Source of the DNA: DASQVO01 sp035640715
Lineage (GTDB): Bacteria; Actinomycetota; Actinomycetes; Streptosporangiales; Streptosporangiaceae
DNA length: 6,107 bases
Assembly: GCA_035640715.1 (NCBI GenBank)
Contig: DASQVO010000387.1
Location: forward strand, 1-6,107
Reading direction: 5' to 3'
The notes beneath the pieces were generated by a model. That model saw nothing but the letters and a program-made list of their open reading frames with translations, made no database searches and had not been told where the DNA came from. Below, piece after piece: positions 1-4,511 of this stretch. How positions within the stretch are numbered: the first letter of the stretch is position 1; each line of letters opens with the position of its first letter. Position numbers and translations under genes: made by a program.

Positions 1-119
1 AGGAAGAGATGGTGCTGCAGTCCTTCCGCCAGAACGGCTTCGACACCGCCGGCGACCACCGGGAGGAGCGAGGTGGCCTCGGTGTTCGCGTCGGCAGCCG
101 TCAGGGTGCCGCGCACCTC
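1..119 (-). pseudogene. 5'-truncated copy of small membrane gene D
   Basis: On the minus strand this reads EVRGTLTAADANTEATSLLP and on to HHLF, the C-terminal half of gene D, and continues beyond base 1. The frame is open back to a TGA at 201-203. That upstream part (AAGGQGAGGWRRIAA) encodes no hydrophobic helix, has no ATG or GTG before the GTG of EVR, and has no ribosome site. The copy therefore lacks the membrane anchor and start signals and is probably not expressed. Whether the 3' end of D and a second gene E follow outside the window cannot be seen. Confidence 0.75.
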
Positions 120-120
120 G
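1..120. repeat. Direct repeat, left copy (runs off the window edge)
   Basis: Identical to 1882-2001 at 119 of 120 bases in the same orientation, an offset of 1881. The sole difference is C109 versus T1990, which changes Asp51 of gene D to Gly. Similarity stops abruptly after base 120, apart from a possible faint continuation over a few codons. The left end lies outside the window, so the repeat may be much longer. Confidence 0.97.
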
Positions 121-222
121 GCGGCTATTCGGCGCCAACCACCGGCCCCCTGGCCTCCCGCGGCCCGGATGGCCCCGCGTCGGCTTAATGGCGCTTGATT
201 TCACGCTCAGCGAGATGCTCGC

Positions 223-237
223 AGGCGAGTGACCTAG
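223..237 (+). repeat. Short direct repeat, copy 1 (AGGCGAGTGACCTAG)
   Basis: Matches 246-260 (AGGCGAGTGGTCTAG) at 13 of 15 bases; the two starts are 23 bp apart. The spacing, about two helical turns, and the position outside genes allow a protein-binding site or a recombination-site remnant, but nothing identifies the partner. Confidence 0.4.
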
Positions 238-245
238 CGCAGAAA

Positions 246-260
246 AGGCGAGTGGTCTAG
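246..260 (+). repeat. Short direct repeat, copy 2 (AGGCGAGTGGTCTAG)
   Basis: Second copy of the 15-base element, 17 bp before the nucleotidyltransferase stop. It differs from copy 1 at two adjacent bases (AC to GT). Confidence 0.4.
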
Positions 261-276
261 CCGGGCGTCCACTGGA

Positions 277-930
277 CTATTCAGGTTTGCTGGCTAGAAG
301 TTGCTGTCGCCACTGAGCGAAGCGGTGGCGCATGTCGACGATCATGCTGGGGTCGGTCCCGTATTCGGCGAACGCGGCGTCGGTGATCTGCGTCAGCGCC
401 CCGAGCGCATCGGCGAAGAGCAGGGGATCGAAGCCGTGGTCGGCTTCGGCGGCGAGTTCCAGCAACTGCTCGCGCGTGTACCGGCCGTTGGTGACGGCGG
501 CATCCACGTCCAGGAAGTCGCGCGGCAGGGCGCGGCCGAAGAGGGCGCAGACTTTGTTCGCCACGGCGTCGTCGGCGTGCAGGACGGGGCCGATGTCGAG
601 CTGAACCGGGTCGTGCGCGCGCCAGTCGGCGGACAGTTCGACCTTCTCCTCACTCCCGTCGGCAGGGTCGGTCACGGTCAGCCGCGCGAACGTCTCGGCG
701 CTCATGACGACGGACGCCTTATACCCGGCGGCCTCAAGGGCGGAGACGACGGTGGATGTCAGCGCGGGGAACTCGTCGCGGTGCTGCCAGCTGGTGAACA
801 GGTCAACATCGCCGCTCGGCCGGTTCCCGATCCCGTGCGCCGAGACGGCGTACCCGCCAGCGAGCGCTAGGCCGTACCGCGCTCCGGCGGCGAGGGCGAT
901 CTTCGCGATCCGCTCGTGCCGCGGCTCCAT
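277..930 (-). CDS. Nucleotidyltransferase of the AbiEii/AbiGii toxin family
   Basis: 217 aa. The nucleotidyltransferase signature is at residues 22-45: LAGGYAVSAHG, then RPSGDVDLF, giving the GG motif and the Asp-x-Asp metal-binding pair (Asp41, Asp43). Downstream, ANKVCALFGRALPRDFLDV (124-142) matches the conserved NK-x2-AL...R-x2-RD-x2-D segment of AbiEii-type proteins, and a helical region follows to the end. Such proteins are toxins of type IV-like AbiE systems, or related enzymes that transfer nucleotides to RNA or protein, often in phage defence. ATG at 930 has AAGGGG 6 nt upstream. The frame continues open to 1353, but that extension overlaps the partner gene and is Cys/Arg/Thr-rich shadow. 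Family assignment is firm; toxin activity is inferred. Confidence 0.85.
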   Translation of the reverse strand: MEPRHERIAKIALAAGARYGLALAGGYAVSAHGIGNRPSGDVDLFTSWQHRDEFPALTSTVVSALEAAGYKASVVMSAETFARLTVTDPADGSEEKVELSADWRAHDPVQLDIGPVLHADDAVANKVCALFGRALPRDFLDVDAAVTNGRYTREQLLELAAEADHGFDPLLFADALGALTQITDAAFAEYGTDPSMIVDMRHRFAQWRQQLLASKPE

Positions 931-940
931 CGCCCGCCCC

Positions 941-1294
941 TTATGCCGTTGCGGTGACCCGGCTGATTTCGGCCAGGATCGGGAACTTCTGCTCCCAGGC
1001 CTTCCTGAGTTGGGCTGGCAGCCACAGCAGCGCCCACAGCCGCCGCAGTATCCGGGCGTCCAGGTACGCGTACAGGTCCTGAGGGCTGGCTGCCTCGATA
1101 AGAACCGCGCGGTACAGATCGACGATCCTTCCCGGGGCGTCAAGATCGTAGACGGCGTTCCCGGACCAGTCCAGGTGCGTCGGCAGGCGCACAGTGCCAG
1201 AAGAAGGACCCCGGAGCAGGTCGAGGCTCTCCGCGACCGCATACGGCCGCCGGTAGCGAGCGACCGGGGCGCTGCGGCTGTCAGCCGTGTCCAT
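941..1294 (-). CDS. Conserved small protein paired with AbiEii-type nucleotidyltransferase, unknown function
   Basis: 117 aa from ATG 1294. It is a soluble, mixed-charge protein without membrane segments. The middle reads like a folded domain: RYRRPYAVAESLDLLRGP, then VRLPTHLDWSGNAVYDLD, PGRIVDLYRAVLIEA and LRRLWALLWLPAQLRKAWE. The stop is 10 nt before the nucleotidyltransferase start, and that gene's AAGGGG ribosome site lies in the gap, so the two are co-transcribed. By position it could be the antitoxin partner, but it lacks the winged-helix start expected of AbiEi. The start is uncertain. The frame is open to a TTG at 1366 (141 aa), and an ATG at 1353 lies in another frame. None has a good Shine-Dalgarno. 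A 5' truncation or frameshift is possible. Confidence 0.65.
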   Translation of the reverse strand: MDTADSRSAPVARYRRPYAVAESLDLLRGPSSGTVRLPTHLDWSGNAVYDLDAPGRIVDLYRAVLIEAASPQDLYAYLDARILRRLWALLWLPAQLRKAWEQKFPILAEISRVTATA

Positions 1295-1488
1295 GTAGTG
1301 CAGGATAACCGGCGTAAGCCGACCGGGGAGTTCAGGGCGCGGACGTACTTCATTCCGTGAGGTCAATGTCGGCCAGCAGCGCGTCCGAGTTGGCGGGCGC
1401 GAAAATCGGCGCTAACCCGCGAGAGCTCCAGGGTCAATGTGGGTTCGACCCATCACGTCTCATGATGAGGAGAGGGCGTGGGAGGCGG
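1295..1488 (-). other. Intergenic junction between cox operon end and nucleotidyltransferase module
   Basis: This stretch separates the stop of gene E from the ATG at 1294. It holds a weak 7-bp imperfect hairpin at 1449-1469 (one G-U pair, no U-tract), so it is not a convincing terminator. The minus-strand word ACATTGACC occurs twice (1432-1440 and 1361-1369); each contains TTGACC, which resembles a -35 box. Only a poor -10 candidate (TTAGCG/TAGCGC) lies 16-17 nt after the upstream one. A short open frame with a stop at 1350 also lies here. The right edge of the inserted cassette is probably in this region. Confidence 0.4.
1350..1433 (-). pseudogene. Possible 3' remnant of a gene upstream of the module (27 codons)
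   Basis: A minus-strand frame reads 27 residues, ending FAPANSDALLADIDLTE, between stops at 1434-1436 and 1350-1352. It has no start codon or ribosome site. Its TGA overlaps an ATG at 1353 as ATGA, the junction expected between coupled genes. It may be the tail of a gene, such as a regulator or antitoxin, whose 5' part was lost when the cassette joined the cox operon. At this length, chance openness in GC-rich DNA is equally possible. Confidence 0.2.
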
Positions 1489-1854
1489 TTAGCGGGGCGG
1501 GGCGTAGCCGACGGCTTCCTGCATGCGGGAGCGGCGGTGGCCGGAGGCTGGCCGGGCCGGCTCGGGGTGGCCGGACGGTGCCTGCGGCGGCCAGGTGGCG
1601 CCGGTGACGATCTCCTCTGCCATCCCGTACAGCAGCGGAAGCGCGCCCGCGACCACGCCGCCGGTCCGGTTGATGTGCTCCACGTTGGGCCCGATCAGCC
1701 TGGCGTGGCTCACGATCTTCCGCACGATCTGCCCGCACTCCTCGAGGTTCCCGGCGACCCGGTTGAGCAGGGTGCCGACCCAGATCAGGTAGAACGCGAG
1801 CCCGGCGATCAGCAGGGCGATGACGACGACGGTCAGCACAACCAGCGTGGTCAT
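1489..1854 (-). CDS. Small single-pass membrane protein E, last gene of the cox operon, unknown function
   Basis: 121 aa. Residues 4-28 are a strongly hydrophobic helix. LLNRVAGNLEECGQIVRKIV and LIGPNVEHINRTGG follow, then a second mildly hydrophobic patch (VVAGALPLLYGM, 67-78). The tail (about 85-121) is Pro/Gly/Arg-rich and probably disordered and cytoplasmic. ATG at 1854 is coupled to gene D by a 4-nt ATGA overlap, and GGAAGG lies 7 nt upstream. It shares LLNRV-x3-LE and a later LIG with gene A. Annotation from an upstream start in the same frame (to 2103) would run through gene D and add an arginine-rich shadow, so it is rejected. The next gene is about 195 nt away, so the operon probably ends here, though no clear terminator follows. 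Function is unknown. Confidence 0.77.
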   Translation of the reverse strand: MTTLVVLTVVVIALLIAGLAFYLIWVGTLLNRVAGNLEECGQIVRKIVSHARLIGPNVEHINRTGGVVAGALPLLYGMAEEIVTGATWPPQAPSGHPEPARPASGHRRSRMQEAVGYAPPR

Positions 1855-2141
1855 GACTTCACCTTCCCGAGGACGCGGCCGAGGAAGAGATGGTGCTGCA
1901 GTCCTTCCGCCAGAACGGCTTCGACACCGCCGGCGACCACCGGGAGGAGCGAGGTGGCCTCGGTGTTCGCGTCGGCAGCCGTCAGGGTGTCGCGCACCTC
2001 GACGACACGGCGGTCGATGATCTTCACCAGGTAGACGAGCAGGCTCAGCAGGGCCGCGACGGCCAGGACCACGACGAAGCCGACGATGATCCCGATCAGC
2101 CACAGCGTGTGCTGCGCCGAGGACAGTGCTACCGCATGCAT
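1851..2141 (-). CDS. Small single-pass membrane protein D, cox operon, unknown function
   Basis: 96 aa. After a 12-residue polar start, residues 13-39 form a long hydrophobic helix. IIDRRVVEVRDTL and an Ala/Thr/Glu-rich region follow, then a more hydrophobic section (LLPVVAGGVEAVLAEG) and a basic end (GRVLGKVKS). ATG at 2141 has GGGAGG 6 nt upstream. The same frame is open further 5', to 2372, but that stretch overlaps gene C and reads as an arginine/alanine-rich shadow. The stop overlaps the start of gene E in ATGA. Codons 48-86 are duplicated almost exactly at bases 1-120 of the window, so this gene was the source of, or partner in, a duplication. No family is recognised. Confidence 0.75.
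   Translation of the reverse strand: MHAVALSSAQHTLWLIGIIVGFVVVLAVAALLSLLVYLVKIIDRRVVEVRDTLTAADANTEATSLLPVVAGGVEAVLAEGLQHHLFLGRVLGKVKS
1882..2001. repeat. Direct repeat, right copy, inside gene D
   Basis: Right-hand copy, lying in codons 48-86 of the intact small membrane gene D. The near-identity, with one non-synonymous change, points to a recent duplication or ongoing gene conversion rather than an old paralogue. Confidence 0.97.
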
Positions 2142-2143
2142 GG

Positions 2144-2389
2144 CTAGCCTCCCAGCCGTTCGCGCCCGCGCTTCAGCCCGGCGATGATGATCGTGGCATG
2201 CTCGATCGTCGTGTTCAGGTCCTTCAGCGGCGCGGTGTTCCGCGCCGCCTGGGCGAGCTCGTCGTTGATCAGCGGCGCCGCCTTGCCGATCGAGCGAGCC
2301 AGCAGCAGGATCGGCGTGACCAGGGCGACGACGGCCAGCACGACGAAGATGCCGATCCCGTAGCCGATCCACCAGCCGGTGTAGCTCAT
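2144..2389 (-). CDS. Small single-pass membrane protein C, cox operon, unknown function
   Basis: 81 aa from the ATG at 2389 (MSYTGWW). A Trp/Gly-rich start leads into a hydrophobic helix at about residues 7-30, then ARSIGKAAPLINDELAQAA, a predicted helix, and a basic end (LKRGRERLGG). In-frame alternatives are ATG 2398 and GTG 2407. AAGGGG abuts the 2398 ATG directly but is 9 nt from 2389, which makes 2389 the best choice. The gap from gene B is 14 nt. The stop TAG is only 2 nt from the start of gene D, whose GGGAGG ribosome site lies within the last codons of C, so C and D are probably translationally coupled. No family is recognised. Confidence 0.75.
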   Translation of the reverse strand: MSYTGWWIGYGIGIFVVLAVVALVTPILLLARSIGKAAPLINDELAQAARNTAPLKDLNTTIEHATIIIAGLKRGRERLGG

Positions 2390-2403
2390 AAAGCTCATCC
2401 CCT

Positions 2404-2631
2404 TCACACCGACTCGCAGAAGTCGCGTACCGGCTTCAGGCTCGCGTTCACCGACGAGACGACGTCCGGCACGGCGGAAGTCTGCTGCGCGATGACGGCG
2501 GTGCCGCCGAGGACCTGGCCGAGCGTCGCGCGTATGGCTCTGAGATGGAAGATGACCCGCAACAGGCCGATCGCGGTGATCCCGACGATCAGCGCGGAGA
2601 CGATGATGGTGAACCAGGCGGCTGCCGGCAT
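2404..2631 (-). CDS. Small single-pass membrane protein B, cox operon, unknown function
   Basis: 75 aa. One hydrophobic segment at residues 6-28 (WFTIIVSALIVGITAIGLL), then RVIFHLRAIRATLGQVLGG, and a polar tail ending in ESV. Basic residues immediately after the helix suggest an N-out, C-in topology. ATG at 2631 has AAAGGAG 7 nt upstream, the best Shine-Dalgarno of the operon, and sits 19 nt after the stop of gene A. Residues 25-57 align with gene A residues 25-56 with one gap, sharing RV, L, IRA, an Ile/Val-Leu pair, glycines and a Pro-acidic pair. No family is recognised. The consistent start signal and operon position support a real gene despite its small size. Confidence 0.78.
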   Translation of the reverse strand: MPAAAWFTIIVSALIVGITAIGLLRVIFHLRAIRATLGQVLGGTAVIAQQTSAVPDVVSSVNASLKPVRDFCESV

Positions 2632-2650
2632 GGCACTGCTCCTTTCCTGC

Positions 2651-2905
2651 TCAGGCGAGAAGCTTGCTGACGGGACCCGCGTACCGCACGGCGCCCGCGG
2701 CGACTTCCCTGATGGTGCGGTCCGTGGTAGCCAGGGCTTCCGGTGCGCCGTCGAGTTCGCCGATGAGGGCGACGCCGCCGCTGAGAATCTCGTCGCTGGC
2801 GGCGCGGATCCGCTCCAGCGCGGCCAGCACGCGGTTGAGCAGGGCGATGACCACCGGGAGTATCACCACCAGCAGCACCGCATTGCCAATCCACCAGAGG
2901 ACCAT
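2651..2905 (-). CDS. Small single-pass membrane protein A, cox operon, unknown function
   Basis: 84 aa. Residues 4-23 (WWIGNAVLLVVILPVVIALL) form one hydrophobic helix. It is followed by an amphipathic charged helix (NRVLAALERIRAASDEIL) and a polar tail ending in KLLA. The arginines just after the helix predict the C-terminal part in the cytoplasm by the positive-inside rule. ATG at 2905 is well supported: GAGGGG lies about 8 nt upstream, overlapping the coxG stop. It is first of five similar small genes after coxG. The part after the helix resembles gene B (RV, then L, IRA and GG spacing) and gene E (LLNRV, then LE and LIG), which suggests paralogy. I recognise no named family; a role in anchoring CODH/CoxG at the membrane is inferred from context only. 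Confidence 0.8.
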   Translation of the reverse strand: MVLWWIGNAVLLVVILPVVIALLNRVLAALERIRAASDEILSGGVALIGELDGAPEALATTDRTIREVAAGAVRYAGPVSKLLA

Positions 2906-2917
2906 GGCTCGTTCCCC

Positions 2918-3505
2918 TCAGCTCGGGTGTGGTTGATAGGGCAGGAAAAAGCGGCGGAAGACCCGCTGGAGTGCCATCAGCGCGGCCCGCAGGCCGACAG
3001 TGAGACCGCTCGCCTCCGCCGCGGCGGGCGCCCGGGAGTCCAGCGGCTCGCCGCGTTCGGCCCTGGCGATCCCGTCCTGCAGGTTGACGGCGAAGTCACG
3101 CATCAGCACGGCCGACACGTCTGAGATCATCCCGCGGCCGTACTGTGCGGCCGCGCCGGAGATCTGCAGGTCCTGCGTCACCCCGACCTTCGTGCCGTTC
3201 CCGGAGCGGGTGAGCTTGGCCGAGACGACCATGGCGGCCTGGCCCCGGCCCGCTTCATCGGCGCCGGCCGCGTTCACCACGATCCGTCTCGCGTCGTTGT
3301 CGCGCTCGGTGATGTCCGCCGTTCCCGCGAACCGCAGCCTGACCGGGCCCATCCGGATGCTCACCCGGCCCTTGTACTTCTCATCTCCGAGGTCCTCGGT
3401 GAGCTCGGCCCCGGGCAGGCAGGCCGCTACGTTCGGGATGTCGCCGAAGAACTGCCAGACCTTCTCAACGGGCGCCGCGACCTCGAACTCGTTCGTGATC
3501 AGCAT
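2918..3505 (-). CDS. coxG: CO dehydrogenase subunit G, CoxG (SRPBCC fold)
   Basis: 195 aa. Residues 1-150 form a CoxG/START-like SRPBCC domain. The characteristic stretches are EFEVAAPVEKVWQFFGDI, AACLPGAEL (27-35), YKGRVSIRMGPV (44-55) and QYGRGMISDVSAVLMRDFAVNL (121-142). A polar linker leads to a C-terminal tail (about 167-190, RVFRRFFLPY) rich in hydrophobic, aromatic and basic residues, which fits a peripheral membrane anchor. CoxG is not part of the CODH catalytic core. It recruits CODH to the membrane, and work in Mycobacterium smegmatis indicates that it binds menaquinone and links the enzyme to the quinone pool. The ATG at 3505 overlaps the XdhC stop by 7 nt (ATGCTGA), so translational coupling is likely; the purine-rich GAAGAGAGAGA upstream is the only ribosome-binding candidate. 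The stop lies 12 nt before the first small membrane gene. Confidence 0.93.
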   Translation of the reverse strand: MLITNEFEVAAPVEKVWQFFGDIPNVAACLPGAELTEDLGDEKYKGRVSIRMGPVRLRFAGTADITERDNDARRIVVNAAGADEAGRGQAAMVVSAKLTRSGNGTKVGVTQDLQISGAAAQYGRGMISDVSAVLMRDFAVNLQDGIARAERGEPLDSRAPAAAEASGLTVGLRAALMALQRVFRRFFLPYQPHPS

Positions 3506-4497
3506 CGGGTCTCTCTCTTCGTATAGGCGGCTGGGTCTTTCCCGAACTTCTGGCGGCAGCCGGCGCAGCAGAAGTAGTAGGTGACGCTCTCGTGTTCCAG
3601 CGGGTACGCGGAGGGGCCGGCGGTGACCGTCATCCCGCAGACGGGATCGGTGGCTTCGCCGGAGGGCGCCGCCTCCGGCGCGTGGCTGCCCGCGGCACCG
3701 GAGGCGGCCCTGGGCTGCGCGGCGCCGGCGCTGGCCGGCATGTGCGGGGTGCGGACAAGCTCACCTGAGGCGCGGAGCTTGACGATCTCGGCCAGGATCG
3801 CGACCGCGATCTCCTGATGTGACGTCGGCCCCAGGTCCAGTCCCGCCGGGACGTGGACCTTGCCGAGCTCGGCGGCGGGCACGCCCCGCTCGGCGAGGTA
3901 GCCGAGCACTGCCGCGCCCCGCCGGGCCGAGCCGACCAGGCCCAGGTAGGCCGGCCTGGCCGCCACCGCCTGCTCGACGGCCTCCTCGTCGTGGTGACCC
4001 TGGGTGGCCACCACCACGATCGACAGCTCGTCAGCGTCGGAGGAGGAGAAGTCTTCGCCCGCGATCAGGTCGGTGCGCCAGCCGAGCACGCGGCCAAGCT
4101 CGGCGAGTGTGCGGGCCATCGGGGAATGGCCGACGACCACGAGGTGGGGCGCGGGCTGGACCGGTTCGATGTAGACCTCCAGCGCGCCCTCGCTCTGGCA
4201 GGAGATGGGCACGAAGCTCATGCCCGCAGGTGTCGGGCCGCCGAACTGCTCGGCGGTGCCGAGCAGCAGCAGGCGCGGCGTGCCCTCGGCGATCACCTGC
4301 CGGGCCTCCCGGATGACCGCCGGTTCGGCGCAGGCGCCGCCGATCCAGCCGTGCAGCTGACCCGAGGCGGTGATGATCGCCCGGCAGCTCTCCTTGCCCG
4401 ACGACGGGCCCTGCCGCCAGACCACGGTGGCCAGCGCGAACGCCTCACCCTGCCGGGCCAGCTCGGCCGCCTGCTCCAGGAATCCCCAGCCGTCCAT
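3499..4497 (-). CDS. XdhC/CoxI-family molybdoenzyme maturation factor with C-terminal YHS domain
   Basis: 332 aa. Residues 10-80 form the XdhC N-terminal domain, with LATVVWRQGPSSGK and WIGGACAEP; Cys56 is in the usual GG-x-C position. Cys100 in SCQSEGALEVYIEP is also family-typical. Residues 117-240 are the Rossmann-like XdhC C-terminal domain, with YLGLVGSARR (184-193) and VHVPAGLDLG (214-223). A low-complexity Ala/Pro/Ser linker (about 250-282) leads to a YHS domain: DPVCGM (284-289) and FCCAGC (309-314), which together supply four cysteines likely to bind metal. XdhC proteins bind the molybdenum cofactor and assist its sulfuration and insertion into xanthine-dehydrogenase-family enzymes; CoxF and CoxI of form I clusters belong here, and I cannot say which this equals. 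ATG at 4497 has AGAGAGGGA 5 nt upstream. The stop overlaps the coxG start in ATGCTGA. The YHS fusion suggests a link to metal (perhaps copper) loading of CoxL, which is inference. Confidence 0.9.
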   Translation of the reverse strand: MDGWGFLEQAAELARQGEAFALATVVWRQGPSSGKESCRAIITASGQLHGWIGGACAEPAVIREARQVIAEGTPRLLLLGTAEQFGGPTPAGMSFVPISCQSEGALEVYIEPVQPAPHLVVVGHSPMARTLAELGRVLGWRTDLIAGEDFSSSDADELSIVVVATQGHHDEEAVEQAVAARPAYLGLVGSARRGAAVLGYLAERGVPAAELGKVHVPAGLDLGPTSHQEIAVAILAEIVKLRASGELVRTPHMPASAGAAQPRAASGAAGSHAPEAAPSGEATDPVCGMTVTAGPSAYPLEHESVTYYFCCAGCRQKFGKDPAAYTKRETRC

Positions 4498-4511
4498 CAG
4501 CGTCCCTCTCT

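Larger units (their letters stand above)
121..276. other. Non-coding stretch downstream of the nucleotidyltransferase
   Basis: This stretch lies between the 120-bp repeat copy and the nucleotidyltransferase stop. It contains GC-rich inverted segments (for example 159-179, with a bulge). Three alternating arms, GCGAG-CTCGC-GCGAG at 210-229, could form two mutually exclusive hairpins. Two near-identical 15-mers also lie here. No U-tract follows any hairpin on the minus strand, so no intrinsic terminator can be called. The left edge of the cassette is near base 121, where similarity to the gene D region collapses. Confidence 0.4.

Noticed and set aside
1..120. Repeat explained only as an assembly end overlap
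   Set aside because: The copies differ by a real substitution, and the repeat ends abruptly inside a gene, unlike an exact k-mer overlap. An assembly chimera cannot be fully excluded without reads.
931..1353. N-terminal extension of the nucleotidyltransferase to ATG 1353
   Set aside because: The extension is Cys/Arg/Thr-rich and overlaps the better-looking partner gene; ATG 930 has a good AAGGGG site and matches the family start.
301..1360. Overlapping plus-strand frames opposite the nucleotidyltransferase module
   Set aside because: They are antisense to a recognisable AbiEii-type gene and its partner and contain no recognisable domain.
1439..1453. GGGTTCGACCC resembling a tRNA T-arm, possible attachment site
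   Set aside because: The bases flanking TTCGA do not give a 5-bp stem around a 7-base loop, and no acceptor stem, CCA or other tRNA arm is present.
1449..1469. Intrinsic terminator after gene E
   Set aside because: The stem is 7 bp with a G-U pair, moderate GC content and no U-tract.
1357..2034. 225-codon open frame on the plus strand
   Set aside because: It is antisense to genes D and E, which have better starts, ribosome sites and coherent membrane helices.
2126..3124. 332-codon open frame on the plus strand
   Set aside because: It is antisense to coxG and genes A-C, is rich in Arg/Asp/Gln/Gly, matches no family, and has no ribosome site. Long antisense frames are normal in such GC-rich DNA.
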